Assembly (NCBI GenBank): GCA_022496205.1
Contig: WTXD01000086.1
Span: forward strand, 27,062-91,061
Direction: 5' to 3'
Length of the DNA: 64,000 nt
Source of the DNA: Gloeopeniophorella convolvens
Taxonomy: Eukaryota; Basidiomycota; Agaricomycetes; Russulales
The position numbers were made by a program, and so were the translations under genes. Position 1 is the stretch's first letter. Each line of letters starts with the position of its first letter. Shown piece by piece: positions 11,134-22,967 of this stretch. The notes beneath the pieces were generated by a model that searched no databases, was not told the origin of the DNA, and was given only the letters and a program-made list of their open reading frames with translations.

Positions 11134-14100
11134 ATGCTGGCGGCAAGGCTGCATCGATCTGTCCTCAGACTCCCATTCCGACGCGCCTTGCAGCACAGAT
11201 TCATGTCACAGACCCCGGAAAAGATTACTCCTGCGGCCTTGGAGCCTGTGTCCGGAGCGGCGACACCGTCTGGCAGTGAGCCCAATCCAAATTCGAAGAG
11301 TGCAGGTGCGTGCGCGATCCATTGGGTCAGATTATCCACCTGACTACCATAAAGCAAAGAAGGAGGCCAAGCGGCTAGAAAAAGAAGCAAAGCTTGCTGC
11401 GAAGGTTGCGAAGGTCGCCGCGGCCACTCCCGCTGGCGAGAAGAAAGCCAAGGAGAAGGCTGCTAAGGAGGAGGAGGCACCGTTCGTGAATACTACGCCC
11501 AAGGGCCAGAAAAAGGGTGCGTTACTCTCAGTCTGGGTGCGCATATATGGACATCGAAGGTCGACCTGGGCATGTCGCGTTCTGTGATATCGACAATCTG
11601 TTGCCCGGTACACGTCCTGGAACACGTCTGCGTACCGCATACATGCGCTTGATAGAGTACTAGGAGAGAGCACTTGACTGATCTTCTGCCTAGATGTCTC
11701 TGGACCTATGGCTGCGGGCTACAACCCCATTGCCGTCGAAGCGGCCTGGTACGACTGGTGGCACGAGCAAGGTTTCTTCAAACCCGAGCTTGACCCCAAC
11801 GGCGGAATCAGACCCGAGGGCCTCTTCGTAATCTCAGCCCCGCCTCCGAACGTCACAGGTAGCTTGCACATCGGTCACGCGCTCACGACCGCAATCCAGG
11901 ATTCTCTCGTGCGATGGTGAGCAATCAAAGGACGCGTTGATGCTATACCTAATGCCTCGGTAGGTATCGGATGCTGGGAAAAACTACTCTGTTCGTCCCT
12001 GGATTCGATCACGCTGGTATTTCGACGCAGTCCGTGGTGGAGAAGCGTTTATTCAAGACATCTGGTCGTACGCGTCACGACCTGGGTCGCGAGAAGTTCC
12101 TCGAGACTGTGATGGACTGGAAAAATGAGTCAGTTCCCTCGCCTCACCGACGCTAAACAGCGCTGACGTGTTGATGCAGGTATCAGGAGCGCATCACGAA
12201 TCAGCTTTATAGGCTCGGCGGCAGTTACGACTGGTCTCGTGTAGCCTTCACGATGAACCCCGTATGCTCCCCATATATGCTTGGTTTATGAGCTTACACA
12301 TATAGACAGCAACTCTCAAAAGCCGTTATCGAGAACTTCTGCCGTCTGCACGAGGAAGGCATCATTTATCGCGCCAACCGCTTGGTGAACTGGTGTGTCC
12401 GTCTCAACACCACGCTATCCAACCTAGAGGTGGGCATGATGTACCTTCCGTGTGACATGTGCTCACGCGATCGCTACACAGGTGGACCAAAAGCAGTTGG
12501 AGAAGCGGACCTTCTTGAGCGTGCCGGGCTATGATCCCAAAGAGAAGTTCGAGTTTGGTGTGATCACGTCGTTCGCGTACCCGATCGAAAACTCAGGTGC
12601 GCCAAATTTGAGTCCCGGAAATCTCTTATGTTCACGGAACAACATACATAGATGAGAAGATCATCGTGGCGACGACGCGTCCGGAAACCATGCTTGGTGA
12701 TACCGCCATTGCTGTGCACCCTAACGACGAGCGCTACAAGGTCAGCGCGTCAGCCATGAACTAAATGGGACAGTTAACTAAACATACACCTCAGCATCTC
12801 CATGGAAAATTTGCTGTTCACCCCTTCGTTGACCGCCGGATCCCGATTGTGACAGACGACATCATCGTCGACATGGCCTTCGGAACTGGTGCTGTGAAGA
12901 TTACGCCTGCACACGACCCTAACGACTACGAGGTCGGAGTGCGCCACAAGCTTGACTTCATCAATATCCTGAACGATGACGGCACTTTCAACGCGAACGC
13001 CGGCCCTCAGTTCCAGGTGCGTTACTACTTCAGATCGCGACCAATTTACTGAGACCACGTTGGTGTAGGGCGTGAAGCGTTTCCACGCCCGTGTTGAGGT
13101 CGTGAAGAAGCTGAAAGAACTAGACCTGTACATTGAGACGAAGGATAACCCTATGCAAATCCCCATCTGCAGGTTCGTATGTTAGGCTCTTGGTAACGAT
13201 CTGCATCTGACATCCACCCAGTAAGTCTGGTGATATTATCGAACCCGTCCTCAAGCCCCAATGGTGGGTGGACTGCAAGCCGCTCGCGGAGGAAGCCATC
13301 AAGGTATGCATTTCGCCTTCTGTGTTGTAGGGGTGACGCCCATAGCTTTTGCAGCGCACAAAGGCTGGCGAACTGCACATCGCTCCCAAGCAGTCTGAGG
13401 CGGACTGGTACAGGTGGCTCGAGAATATTCAAGACTGGTGTATCTCGCGTCAGCTCTGGTGGGGCCACCGCTCCCCGGCATATTTTGTGCGCATCGAGGG
13501 TCAAGAGCAGGACGTAGGTGAGCCCATTCCGCCCGCGAGCGCATATCTCAACATTCCGCAGAGCACGGATGGCAAGTGGTGGGTGGTTGGTCGTAACTTG
13601 GAGGAAGCCACCGAGCGTGCGAAGAAGCTCGCGGCCGGCTCCAAGTTCTCGCTCGAGCAGGATGAAGATGTGCTTGATACCTGGTTCTCTTCTGGTTTGT
13701 GGCCATTCTCTATCCTGGGCTGGCCCGACAAGGCGAGTTCAATCAACCTGATCGCCAAGCATACAATGTTCACCCTTCTCGTAGACCTTGGATTTCGAGA
13801 AGTTCTATCCAACTTCCATGCTCGAGACTGGATGGGACATCCTCTTCTTCTGGGTGGCGCGCATGGTGATGCTTGGCTTGCGCCTGACGGGTAAGATGCC
13901 GTTCAACGAGGTACTGTGCCACGCGATGATTCGCGACGCGCACGGGCGCAAGATGTCAAAGTCACTTGGAAACGTGATCGATCCTATCGACGTCATTCAA
14001 GGTCTTTCCCTCGAGAACCTCCACGAGAAGCTGTATGAGGGCAACCTCGAAACTGTCGAGATTGAGAAGGCCAAGTTGGGACAGAAGAAGGACTTCCCCA

Positions 14101-15545
14101 AGGGCATTCCTCAGTGCGGCACGGATGCACTCCGCTTCGCGCTTTGCGCGTACAGTGGTGGAGGTGAGCCGCGCGGTCTCCATACATGTGACGAAATATT
14201 GACCGAACGCCTATACAGGGCGCGATATCAACCTTGAGATCCTGCGTGTGGAGGGTTACCGGAAGTTCTGCAACAAGATATTCAATGCGACGAAGTTCGC
14301 TATGCTGAAACTTGATGAGTCATTCAAGCCAGAGCCTACGCCAAAGGTTGGTACCATAATTCCAAGAGGATCTTCGTCTGACTTCTGGGTGTCAGCCCAC
14401 CGGAAACGAGAGTCTTGTGGAGAGGTGGATCTTGCATAAGCTCAACATTGCCGCTGCGGAGGTCAACAAGCAGCTGGCCGAGCGCAACTTCATGGCAGCA
14501 ACGAACGCCGCGTACAACTTCTGGCTCTACGAGCTCTGCGACGTGTACATCGTGAGTACTCATCGATCTCGAGTCAGGCGCCTAGTTTCGATAACAGACG
14601 CAGGAAGCTATGAAACCCATGACAGATCCTTCGGCACCAGAGAAGACGCGGATCTCGTCCCAGCAGACACTGTACACGTGTCTCGATCACGGTCTCCGAC
14701 TGCTCCACCCATTCATGCCTTTCGTAACGGAGGAGTTGTGGCAGCGCCTTCCCAGGCGGCCCAATGATTCCACGCCGTCCATCATGGTGTCCAGGTATCC
14801 TGTGCATGTAAGTTATCTTGAGCAGTATCACCTTTCGAGCTATGGTGGCCTAATGATATCATAGGAAAAGGAATTTATCTTTGACGAGGCAGATAAGCAG
14901 TTCGATCTGTTGTTCAGCGCGATCCGGACAGGCCGTTCGCTTGCAGCGTCATACAACTTGCAGTCTGATATTCAGAGTATGTCTCAAACGAGAAATCGGC
15001 CTTCTCATTCTGTACTGATGGTCGCCCAGTCTATCTTCACACCCAGGATCAGGCCGAAGCCTCCCTTTTCGAATCTCAGAAGGATGTTATTACAACACTC
15101 ACGAAGGGTTGCAAGTTCGTAGAGGTTGTCAACGATATCAGCAAGATTCCGCCAGGATGTGGGTCAACTGTGCTTACGTCCTCCATCAGCGTACACATCC
15201 TTGTGCGGGTTCGTTTTTTCCTTTCCTTTCTGCTACGTTGCCAGTTTTGATCTTGATTCATCATAGGGCTTGATTGACCTCGATGTCGAGATCGCCAAGT
15301 GCGAGAAGAAGCTCCAGTTAGCGCAGCTGAACTTGGACAAGGTCAAGAAGGTCGAGTCACAGCCAGACTACGAAGAGACCGTTCCTGCAAACGTGCGCGT
15401 GATCAACGAGGATAGGGTACGTAGCTCAGTTACAGTTACTTTTTACTCCAGGAGGTTATTGACATGGCACATGCAGAGGAAGACATTAGAAGCGGAAGTC
15501 GCTACTCTGGAGGCGTCAAAAGAGATGTTCGCGAAGCTGAAATAG
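11134..15545 (+). CDS. VAS1: Valyl-tRNA synthetase (probably dual cytosolic/mitochondrial)
   Basis: A class I aminoacyl-tRNA synthetase that charges tRNA-Val and edits mischarged threonine. About eighteen exons are readable. ATG at 11134 gives a basic, Arg-rich leader ([17 protein letters not shown]) typical of mitochondrial import. A second in-frame ATG at 11203 gives [10 protein letters not shown], as expected for the cytosolic form; yeast VAS1 uses the same two-start arrangement. A Lys/Ala-rich region ([18 protein letters not shown]) precedes the core. The HIGH signature is [15 protein letters not shown]. The editing domain includes [17 protein letters not shown] and [20 protein letters not shown]. 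The KMSKS loop is [17 protein letters not shown]. The C-terminal coiled arm ([20 protein letters not shown]) ends at 15545. One intron (13733-13784) appears to use a GC donor. No frame break remains once that intron is accepted. Confidence 0.93.
11203..11205 (+). promoter_or_regulatory. Alternative in-frame start codon of valyl-tRNA synthetase
   Basis: This ATG lies 69 nt (23 codons) downstream of the first ATG at 11134 and in the same frame. Initiation here would remove exactly the Arg/Leu-rich mitochondrial-type leader. That both starts are used is inference from the known yeast arrangement. Confidence 0.6.
13733..13784 (+). other. GC-AG intron in valyl-tRNA synthetase
   Basis: The exon ends with AAG (WPDK) and the intron starts GCGAGT and ends GTAG. 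Removing these 52 nt gives [15 protein letters not shown], the expected family reading. The nearby GT at 13737 would leave the wrong phase for every AG acceptor tested up to 13802. This supports a non-canonical GC donor. Confidence 0.7.
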
Positions 15546-15806
15546 ACATGTATAATCACCAATCTAGGGGAAATCGCATTTTTATTGAACTGAGCAATCG
15601 AAAAATTCCCCGGCCTTCTAGCTTACCCACGGGCACAGGTGCATCATTCGTGTTTCGTGCAAGTCAACGCCACGTCATGTAACCGGCGATCGGAGCGTAG
15701 TTCTTCGTCCGTCTCGGGGCCTCGCTAGGATTCAAAGCTGGGAATACATTGGCTAATACAGGCTCTCGTATATCAACTCTCTGCAACGACCCGGTAAAAC
15801 CTTCAA

Positions 15807-17513
15807 TCAGGCTTGAGCGTTGTCCGTCAATACCTTGTTGAGTGCGTCGCGATGCAAGCAGTTTTCGAAGCTGAAGCTGCGCGCGAGAGCATCCAACTCC
15901 TCTTCGCTCTTCCCGACAAAGTGGTCCGCCCATTCCTGAACCAGAAACTCGGCCACCAGCGTGGTCCGAGCAATGCGCCCGACGCGACCCTCCATCGTCC
16001 ACAAAGGGTACGGGTACAGCTGCCTATGCTCAGGAGGCACCTCCCGTTCAAGGAGGCGGACTATCGGATCGAAGGCGTGTGCGACCTTTGACGCATCAGC
16101 GCCCCAAGCGTCTGTGGCGAGGCGATGCTTCTTCGCCAGGAAATCGCAGAAGAGCGTCATATAGGGTGTGTTAAGCCCGACGTACACCATTCCCTGGAAG
16201 CCGATGTCTTTATACAGCCAGATTGACCAGCTGAGGCGATCCTACTCGTCAATCAGCACGTCTTTCCGCACGGAAGTGGCTATGGGCAACGCACCTTGTT
16301 GTACAGCGTGAGTTGGTCTTTCAGCACATGCACCCGCGCAGCGTTGATTGCGTCAGTTTCCTCGCCTTCATACTGTTTCCGCGCGTAAACAGGTCCCCAC
16401 TCGCCGTTCCAGACGCACAGGTTATGTTCGTCCATCCAGGCGCGCTTGCGTTGGTAACTTTTCCGCATCCGGATCAGCTGCTCTTCGCTTCCGGTGTAGG
16501 GCGCCGGAGACGACGGGAAACCAAACACCGAATAGTCGTGGAATGCATAGGAAACGTTGTCCCACCGCTTGAACGCATCGCCGAACCGCGAAAAGTCGCT
16601 CGCAAACGTGTTCCCGTCGAGGAACAGCGCATGCTTGGGGTCAATAGCGCGGATCGCGTGGTACACGCGGTCATACCAGTCCACAAGCCCCTGGTGCGAA
16701 GGGTCCGCGGGTTCGTTGAGCGGGTTGTACCCTGCGATCCACGGATTCCCTGCGTAATGCGCTGCGAGTTGTTCCCAGAGCCAGATGGAGCGGTCCTGGA
16801 AGTCTTTGTGTCTCCAGAAGTTGGCAAGATGACCGCCGTGGTCTGAGTGCCATCCGTTGTTCTGTCCACCTGGTGCTGTGTGCAGGTCTAGGATGGTATA
16901 GATGCCATTCTGGGCACATATCTTGATGACGCGGTCGAGGTGCCTGAACCCGTCTGGCTTCAATACGCGTGGATCCATGTCATCTGCAACATCATTGATC
17001 AGCGGTTTTGTATCTGAGAGCATCAGTATGAACAACTTAAGAACCTTCGAAGTGCCTATAGTTGAACGGTAGGCGAATGCAGTTCAATCCTAGAGATTTG
17101 AAGAACTTTGCATCTGCGTCTTGGAAGAAATACTCCAGAAACTTGAGGATGCGTAGATTGACGATGCTCGATCATTGGAGTGGGTTTAGCGGAGTGCTGC
17201 GTACCTTGTCGAAAAAGAACGCCGCCCTATCAGCACCGATGGTGTCAGCGAGGCTTTCGCGGATCTGGAATTCACAACCAGGGTAACCTAAATGAAGTGT
17301 GAGATGAAACACTGAATGCATATCGTGCCCAGGCCGTAGATCGGTACCCGATATGAAATTCTCCATGCTGGAGGCAATGAGCTATGAGTATATCTTACAT
17401 ATAGACTAGGATTGAACTTACTTCATCCATCCTCCAAGGCCAGCACCTCGGAGAATCACCTCTTCGTCATTTTCATTGACAATCTTCGTTCCAGAGACTT
17501 GCAGGAATGACAT
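15807..17513 (-). CDS. Glycoside hydrolase family 5 protein (copy 2)
   Basis: A paralog of the GH5 gene at 9130, on the opposite strand. It starts MSFLQVSGTKIVNENDEEVI at 17513 and again shows no signal peptide. The same intron positions are used: GLGGWM-N, FFDK-FLEYFF, RHFE-DDMDPRVL, LYNK-DRLSWSIWLYKD. Catalytic residues are kept: the acid/base Glu in AGYNPLNEPADPSH and the nucleophile Glu in LCVWNGEWGPVYARKQ. The C-terminus reads ENCLHRDALNKVLTDNAQA, slightly shorter than copy 1, which ends QLVAGQ. Divergence is spread through the protein (for example IDLCAKHG versus IKICAQNG), so the duplication is not very recent. Substrate is unknown as for copy 1. Confidence 0.86.
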
Positions 17514-18103
17514 AGTACGAGGCGGAGAGGTGACCTTTATCGATCGCTCCTGCGAACTTGGTGGGGACGCGGTACAATTGTAGACGCGAACGATAATCCT
17601 ATTTCTGGTCGTCGGAGTGCCGAAAGTCCCACGACCTTCGCAACAGAATCGCTGCACAATTGAGTGACGAAGAAGGCAGCAGGTGACCAGTGACCAATTG
17701 TATCAGACCTCCAGCAGATATCTTAATTGCGTGCTAGCAGCTCTTGATACCTCGACAGGCTTAACGAAAACCGGTTGTGGGCTTTCGTGAAGTGTTATCA
17801 CGTCTGACACCGTGCACCTCGCTAAACTGGCCAGAACTTTCGCACAATTCAAGACTCTACAAGAGAGTCGGTCGCCCGAAGTAAATCCGCAAACGATGAT
17901 GGTTGGTATCATTGTGCTCCAGGCTTGGGTACATATACAGCTGAGAGCAAAACTGACCGGGCTCTGCATCCAATGTGAAAGATCCTGATACTCACAGCCT
18001 GAAATGTTCATGCGTGTGTTCCAAAGAGTTGATTCCAGGACATCCGCGCGCTATCATCAGGCCTGCCTGCCGGTGTCGTCAACAGTCGTAGACTGTGCGC
18101 GAA
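17514..18103. other. Intergenic between GH5 copy 2 and P450 cluster
   Basis: About 590 bp between the GH5 start codon and the stop of the first P450; the GH5 promoter must lie at the left side. No gene-like frame or repeat was recognised. Confidence 0.4.
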
Positions 18104-20177
18104 TCATTCCGCGGCGACTTCACTGGCCGCTGCGCGAGCCAGTGCCGCTGCTGCCTCCGAGCGCGGGCGGATGCAACACTGGAAGCCGTCAGGGAAGCTA
18201 GCGAGTAGCAGCACAATGAGCACTGTTTCTAGTTTTGAAGCGAGGAGGACGTACGATACGACCCCTGATGTGAACACGTTCTGGGGTGGATGCTCTGGCT
18301 TAGGCGTGATCTCGAATGTAGCGATCATCCCAACAATGCCGGTCCAGACGGTGTCCCGCGCCATGAAGCGCCCTGGGCAGATTCGTCGACCAAATCCGAA
18401 AGCTTCATCTGGAAACTCAGGTGCATCCGGTCCTAGCCAACGCTCGGGAATAAACCTGTCTGCATCTGGGAACACAGCCTCATCGCGCAAAATACCCCTA
18501 GTCTCCGATCAGTCACAAGAATATCAAAACCCAAAAGGAAGATACGTACCATATGTTCCCAATAACTGTGGTCCCCGCCGGAATAAGGTGGCCTTCGTAT
18601 ACGTCGTCCTGAATAAGGCGATGCGGGATCCCTGCGTACTTCATTTAGACACGGGATGAAGTGGTGCGGACTTGACAAACCAAGCGGAGCTACGGGATGC
18701 CAACGCAGGACTTCCTTGAACACAGCGTTGACGTATGGGAGCGACTCTTCGTCGAAGAACTCGGGAAGGCGAGTGCCACCGGTGACGGTGTCGACTTCGG
18801 CCTGCGCTTTGTGTAGCACCTCTGGGTGTAGAGTCATGAGATAGAGGAATGTTCGCATCGCAGTCGCCGTCTGCAACACAGGCCAGGTTACTCAGTTGGG
18901 AGATGCGAATGGAGTTGGAGACGCTCGTCGTACAGTATCAATGCCAGCGATGTACATGGTACCTGGTACACCCTTTGCAACGTAGAGGTCCACTCCACTC
19001 GACTGGTCGTTCAGCTTGGCGATCATTGATGCAGCGACGGAAGAATTGGGCGTTCCTGTAGCCTAGAGTACGCTGGTAAGTGATCCTGTGCGTGTTGCTG
19101 GATTGATGACATGCTCACGACTAAGGCTCTCACAGCCGCGAATGGTTCGTCCACCATGCTTACGACATAGGGCAGCCATTCACGAGCTTCGGCCTTAAAA
19201 CTGGCTCCCGGGAACCAGCTGGGCATATGGATAACTTGAGAGAGGCGTCAGAAGTCTCCCAGGTAGATGTTAAGTTTGCTCACGCCACGGCACCATGTCA
19301 AATATCAGTCCCCTTAGAGTCCCTGCAAGGGTTGCAGCGTGCAGAGCCTTCTCTGCAACCTCGACAAACGGATCATTTTCTGGCTTGACGTCTATACCAT
19401 ACGCAATCCACATGATGACTTCCTGGGTCATACTTCCCGCCTTGTGTGTCAGATCATAACAGAATCACCCCGTCTCAACGTCGAGCTCACCGTTGAAAGT
19501 GCCTAGGATAATCTTCCGGAGAGGCAAGAAGATAGGCAAGAAGACGATGGCTGGCGCGTTCCTGAAGCGAGTGGTACGCCTTCGATGCTTGAGGAGTAAA
19601 GTGAACTTGGAATTCGCGTCGGAGATGGCGCCACCGGTCCCCATACGGAATGAAGCCGAGGTTACTGTCCATCCCAATTCTTCGCCTTCGAGTCAGGACG
19701 CGCCGTAGAATTGGATTCTCGCAACGTACAGATGATTTATTGCGACAAGCGGTGGTCTGTACACCCAGAGAAACTGAGTGATGACGTTCCAGACTCGAAG
19801 ATTGGATAGAAACGCACCGGTCCGAGTATATCGCTGAACGCTTCTCGAATAGCTCATGTGCGGCTTTCGTCGTGTTCACAATGACTGTGTGCGCTCCTAG
19901 CACATCGACATGAACGATATCCGAACCTGGTCACCAAGTAAGGACGGCGCAGTCGGCGCCAGATCAGGCTACTCTCCATACCATACTCATTCGACCATTC
20001 TTTGTACACCATCCACTCGTTGCGTGTAGGCATATCAAACAGATTGCCCACGATTGGAAGGCGCTTTGGACCCGGTGGGTAAGGAAGGCGCCGGCGACCC
20101 AAGCGCACAGCGAATAGAAACAAAGGGATAACCAATCCCGCCACGAGAAGGGCGTTAGACGAAGTGAGATTCGACAT
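18104..20177 (-). CDS. Cytochrome P450 no. 1 of cluster
   Basis: A microsomal-type fungal P450 monooxygenase. ATG at 20177 gives MSNLTSSNALLV and a membrane anchor (GLVIPLFLFAVRLG), then the proline-rich hinge [20 protein letters not shown]. Further exons read [30 protein letters not shown]-like text, GFIPYGDRWRHLRREFQVHF, and MWIAYGIDVKPENDPFVEVA. The K-helix ExxR motif lies in [13 protein letters not shown], the PERW motif in DADRFIPERWLGPDAPEF, and the heme ligand Cys in FGFGRRICPGRFMA. The last exon is spliced before [19 protein letters not shown]. Roughly ten introns are needed, some set only approximately, especially around 19700-19850 where two short introns are inferred. It is the most diverged of the six genes. 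The substrate is unknown; the sequence resembles P450s often annotated as O-methylsterigmatocystin oxidoreductase-like. Confidence 0.83.
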
Positions 20178-20219
20178 GGTGGAGGGTACCAAAGGGTGGA
20201 CTGATACAGCTTCGACTTC

Positions 20220-20229
20220 CTTAAATATG
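20220..20229 (-). promoter_or_regulatory. TATA-like box of P450 no. 1
   Basis: Minus-strand TCATATTTAA lies about 45-50 nt upstream of the ATG. The other cluster genes carry A/T-rich boxes at similar distances, which supports the call. Confidence 0.4.
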
Positions 20230-22967
20230 AAAGAGGATGGTATCAATTGTCAGCAACGTGCAGCCGCCACCTCCACGAGACAGCCGATAGTGTCGTAAAT
20301 CTACGCCCTAGACAAAACAAGTCAACAAGCCCGATTTTCGCGTACCTCGTATGGTTAGTCGCACAAAACATGGCAACAGACGCTCCCAGAATCAATTCGT
20401 GCCACTGATTGTCGTGTGCGGTGCACGATGCAGTCAACAAGCTCCGTAGGATGAAGGAGAGAAGCAATGGATGATTGTCGTTGCGCGTCAGGGCAGTCCA
20501 CCAAATCCCGCAGTGTCGGGGCCTCGGCTGGAACGTGGGAGAAAATCTCCGATTTTGCCACGGCTAGCTTCGCATCGCGCTGGATCGAACCTTCCGGCCG
20601 CCGTTCGACCGTGCCTGGATCTTGCCGCCATCACACAACTCAGTCCTCTCGCCAATGCGTCACATGTTGCCTGGTTCCGTAAGCTTTGCATTCGCATTTT
20701 CCGACGGGTGTGGCGCAGCAGGACCCTGCCAAAGTCAGCTAGAGCTCCGATGCCAAAAAAACCGAAAACCGCCGGCCCGGGGGAGGAGGTTAGATGCTTT
20801 TGAACCGAATGCGGTCTCGTGACCAACCGATGTTACATGGCAAAAGGACCGAATCTGGTCCGCTGACCACCGATCCGGGGTAGGTATGATGAGAAATTTA
20901 TGGAATACGCTTGGTAATTAGTGCTCTGAGACCACTGTGAGAGATCCTATATCTGAATATCACCCGTAGCCTTTCATTTGTTGCTCCGTTGTGACAATAT
21001 AGCCATGTTGGTACCAATATCAATGTCAGTAGTCATATGGGACACAAGACGAGCGAGCCGGAATGTTGCGTTGGTGTAATGGTAAGCATCATACCGACCA
21101 TGATTGTGCGCGCGGGAAGGTCCGGGGTTCGAATCCCGGCTGATTCTTCCTTCGGTCTATGGAGTTCTTGTCAACAAATACACTGCTGCTAGCGGGAATT
21201 GGGCCACACAGACACCCTCGAATGGGTTCAAAGGTGTCCCAAGCTGTTTTATTTGTCAACTAAAGCACAGTAAACTTGTCTCTGGTAGCTTGGGATTCGA
21301 ATAAGTGACTTGAGGTACTAATCATGTTATGCTTTCTCACTCAGCGCCTAGTCTGCTGTAAAAAAAGTCTTATTCATGCAGCACTGCATGAAACGCGAGG
21401 CCGATGGGAGGCCCTGGCCGAAGTTACATGCAGAAACGACTGAGATCTGCTGTTGCAGCGCAGAGGTTGTGCGAGGTTAGATGGAAAAGAACCGAATCTT
21501 GCCGGCCCGCTCCGGGACGGCCCGGGCCGGAGATCCCGAAGAGAACCGAAAATCTGCTCCTCAGGATCTAACCTCCATAGGGGTTTGGCAGGGTCCTGGC
21601 GCAGCACGCCGTCGCCGAGAACGTGTTCAGACGCTTGGTGAGCGTCGGTGCCGCTTCAAGTGTGCTGAGAACGCGGCGGGTGCGGTGCAGCCTCCCGCAG
21701 TACTAGTCGATTAAACCCATCGTGACCCTGCCACTGGGGCAGTTCTATATGCCTGGCGAGAGGCACAGCAACTTCAATGGCTTTAATGCAGGCAGAATTT
21801 TGGAGAATCCAATTCGAGTGAAGAGTTAGTTCCTCTCCATAAGGCTAGCGCGCATCGAGAGATTGCCGACGTTTGTACCCTACATCGGGCCATCGGCCGC
21901 GTCCACTGGACAAAGCGAGCGTCGTGGAAACGAACCAGGACGGCCCCATCATACATGACAAGATATGATCTGAAGTAAGCACTTGGCCAGCTTGGCTCCG
22001 GCGGCTTTTGAGATTCCCAGTCTCGCCCGACGACCTGCGTGCCTGCCTTCTTGGATTTGAGAGCACTTGAAGAGGCTGAAAGTTCAACCTTCCGAGAAGA
22101 AGCGCCAGATATGTATATATGACGTCAAAATTACGTAATATCTACTGGGGTTGAGCTAATGCAGACGAGGATGCGCGACCACAGAGGTAACGACCGCACA
22201 CCTCGACGGGAGGCAACTAGTAGCGGCGCGGCTCTGTCACGGTAGGCGCCGCCATCACCTTCGTCAATGTAAGGTGCAATGACAGGTGGCTAATCGGGGT
22301 AGGCAAGGAACCGTTCAGTACAGCCGCCAGCTACAGTTTAAATACTTCGGCAGACAATTTCGCTTTGGTATCCGTCAGAGCGCCTAAACAAGCACTGGGA
22401 GGTGTGTGTTGCCAAGTCGGTTGCCCCTCTGACTCCTTTGAGCTTTCAGGTAGCCTAGGTGATCGGGAAAAGCACATGTAGAGCCGACACGGAATCAAAA
22501 CTTGAAAGTAACGGCGTCTGTGCAGAGACTCAAGGTTCGCGGCGGTGCTTCGATTCACCATTGTCGCATCCTCGCCCCAGGCCGCGCTGTAGAGAGGGTG
22601 CCACGGAAGCTTTCTCATTAGAGTGTGGTTTGGCCGATCCGTGGCTACCCTTGTCTCGGCATTATGTAGCGGAGGTTCCAGATGGTCCGAGCGCCGGAGC
22701 GACAGGGATGCCGCTTTCAGGCGGAGTTGAGCGCGCGGAAGAACATGTATCATGTCCGTGAACTTACCCTTCTGTGGATCGTGCTGTCGACGCGGGATCA
22801 CGATGGGGTCAATTCTCCGGGGAGCATGCTCAGTGCCTGTTTCGAGCTGATACAGGTCAGCAATGGCTCGGAATCTGGATACAGTGGAATATGGCTGTGT
22901 TGTGGCTCCGTGAGTAGCATCGGAACAACACAACAATAGACGTGCCCAGCAGTAAGGCTAGGTGCCA
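20230..22967. other. Gene-poor spacer with short repeats
   Basis: No intact gene was found in these 2.7 kb. The tract GAGGTTAGATG..GAACCGAAT occurs at 20786-20811 and again at 21474-21500. Its reverse complement (ATCTAACCTC) lies at 21564-21573, so 21474-21573 forms a loose hairpin. TTTGGCAGGGTCCTG at about 21590-21604 also has an inverted partner near 20720-20737. This looks like remains of a small repeat family. A minus-strand open frame at 22331-22936 (201 codons) has no recognisable motif and is not called. Confidence 0.4.
21064..21149 (+). ncRNA. tRNA-like element with A and B boxes
   Basis: The tract TTGGTGTAATGGTAAGCAT resembles an internal A box and GGGGTTCGAATCCCGG a B box with T-arm. 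A five-base stem (ATCAT/ATGAT) encloses a seven-base loop between them. The acceptor arms do not pair well (only about four pairs can be found), the loop lacks the usual T at position 33, and the anticodon cannot be assigned. It is more likely a tRNA pseudogene or a tRNA-derived repeat head than a working tRNA. Confidence 0.35.

Noticed and set aside
21064..21149. Functional tRNA-Gly or tRNA-Ser
   Set aside because: Acceptor arms do not pair, the T-stem has a mismatch and position 33 is not T; kept only as a tRNA-like element.
22331..22936. 201-codon minus-strand open frame
   Set aside because: Considered as a P450 tail continuing the relic at 22968, but no PERW or heme motif is present in any frame.
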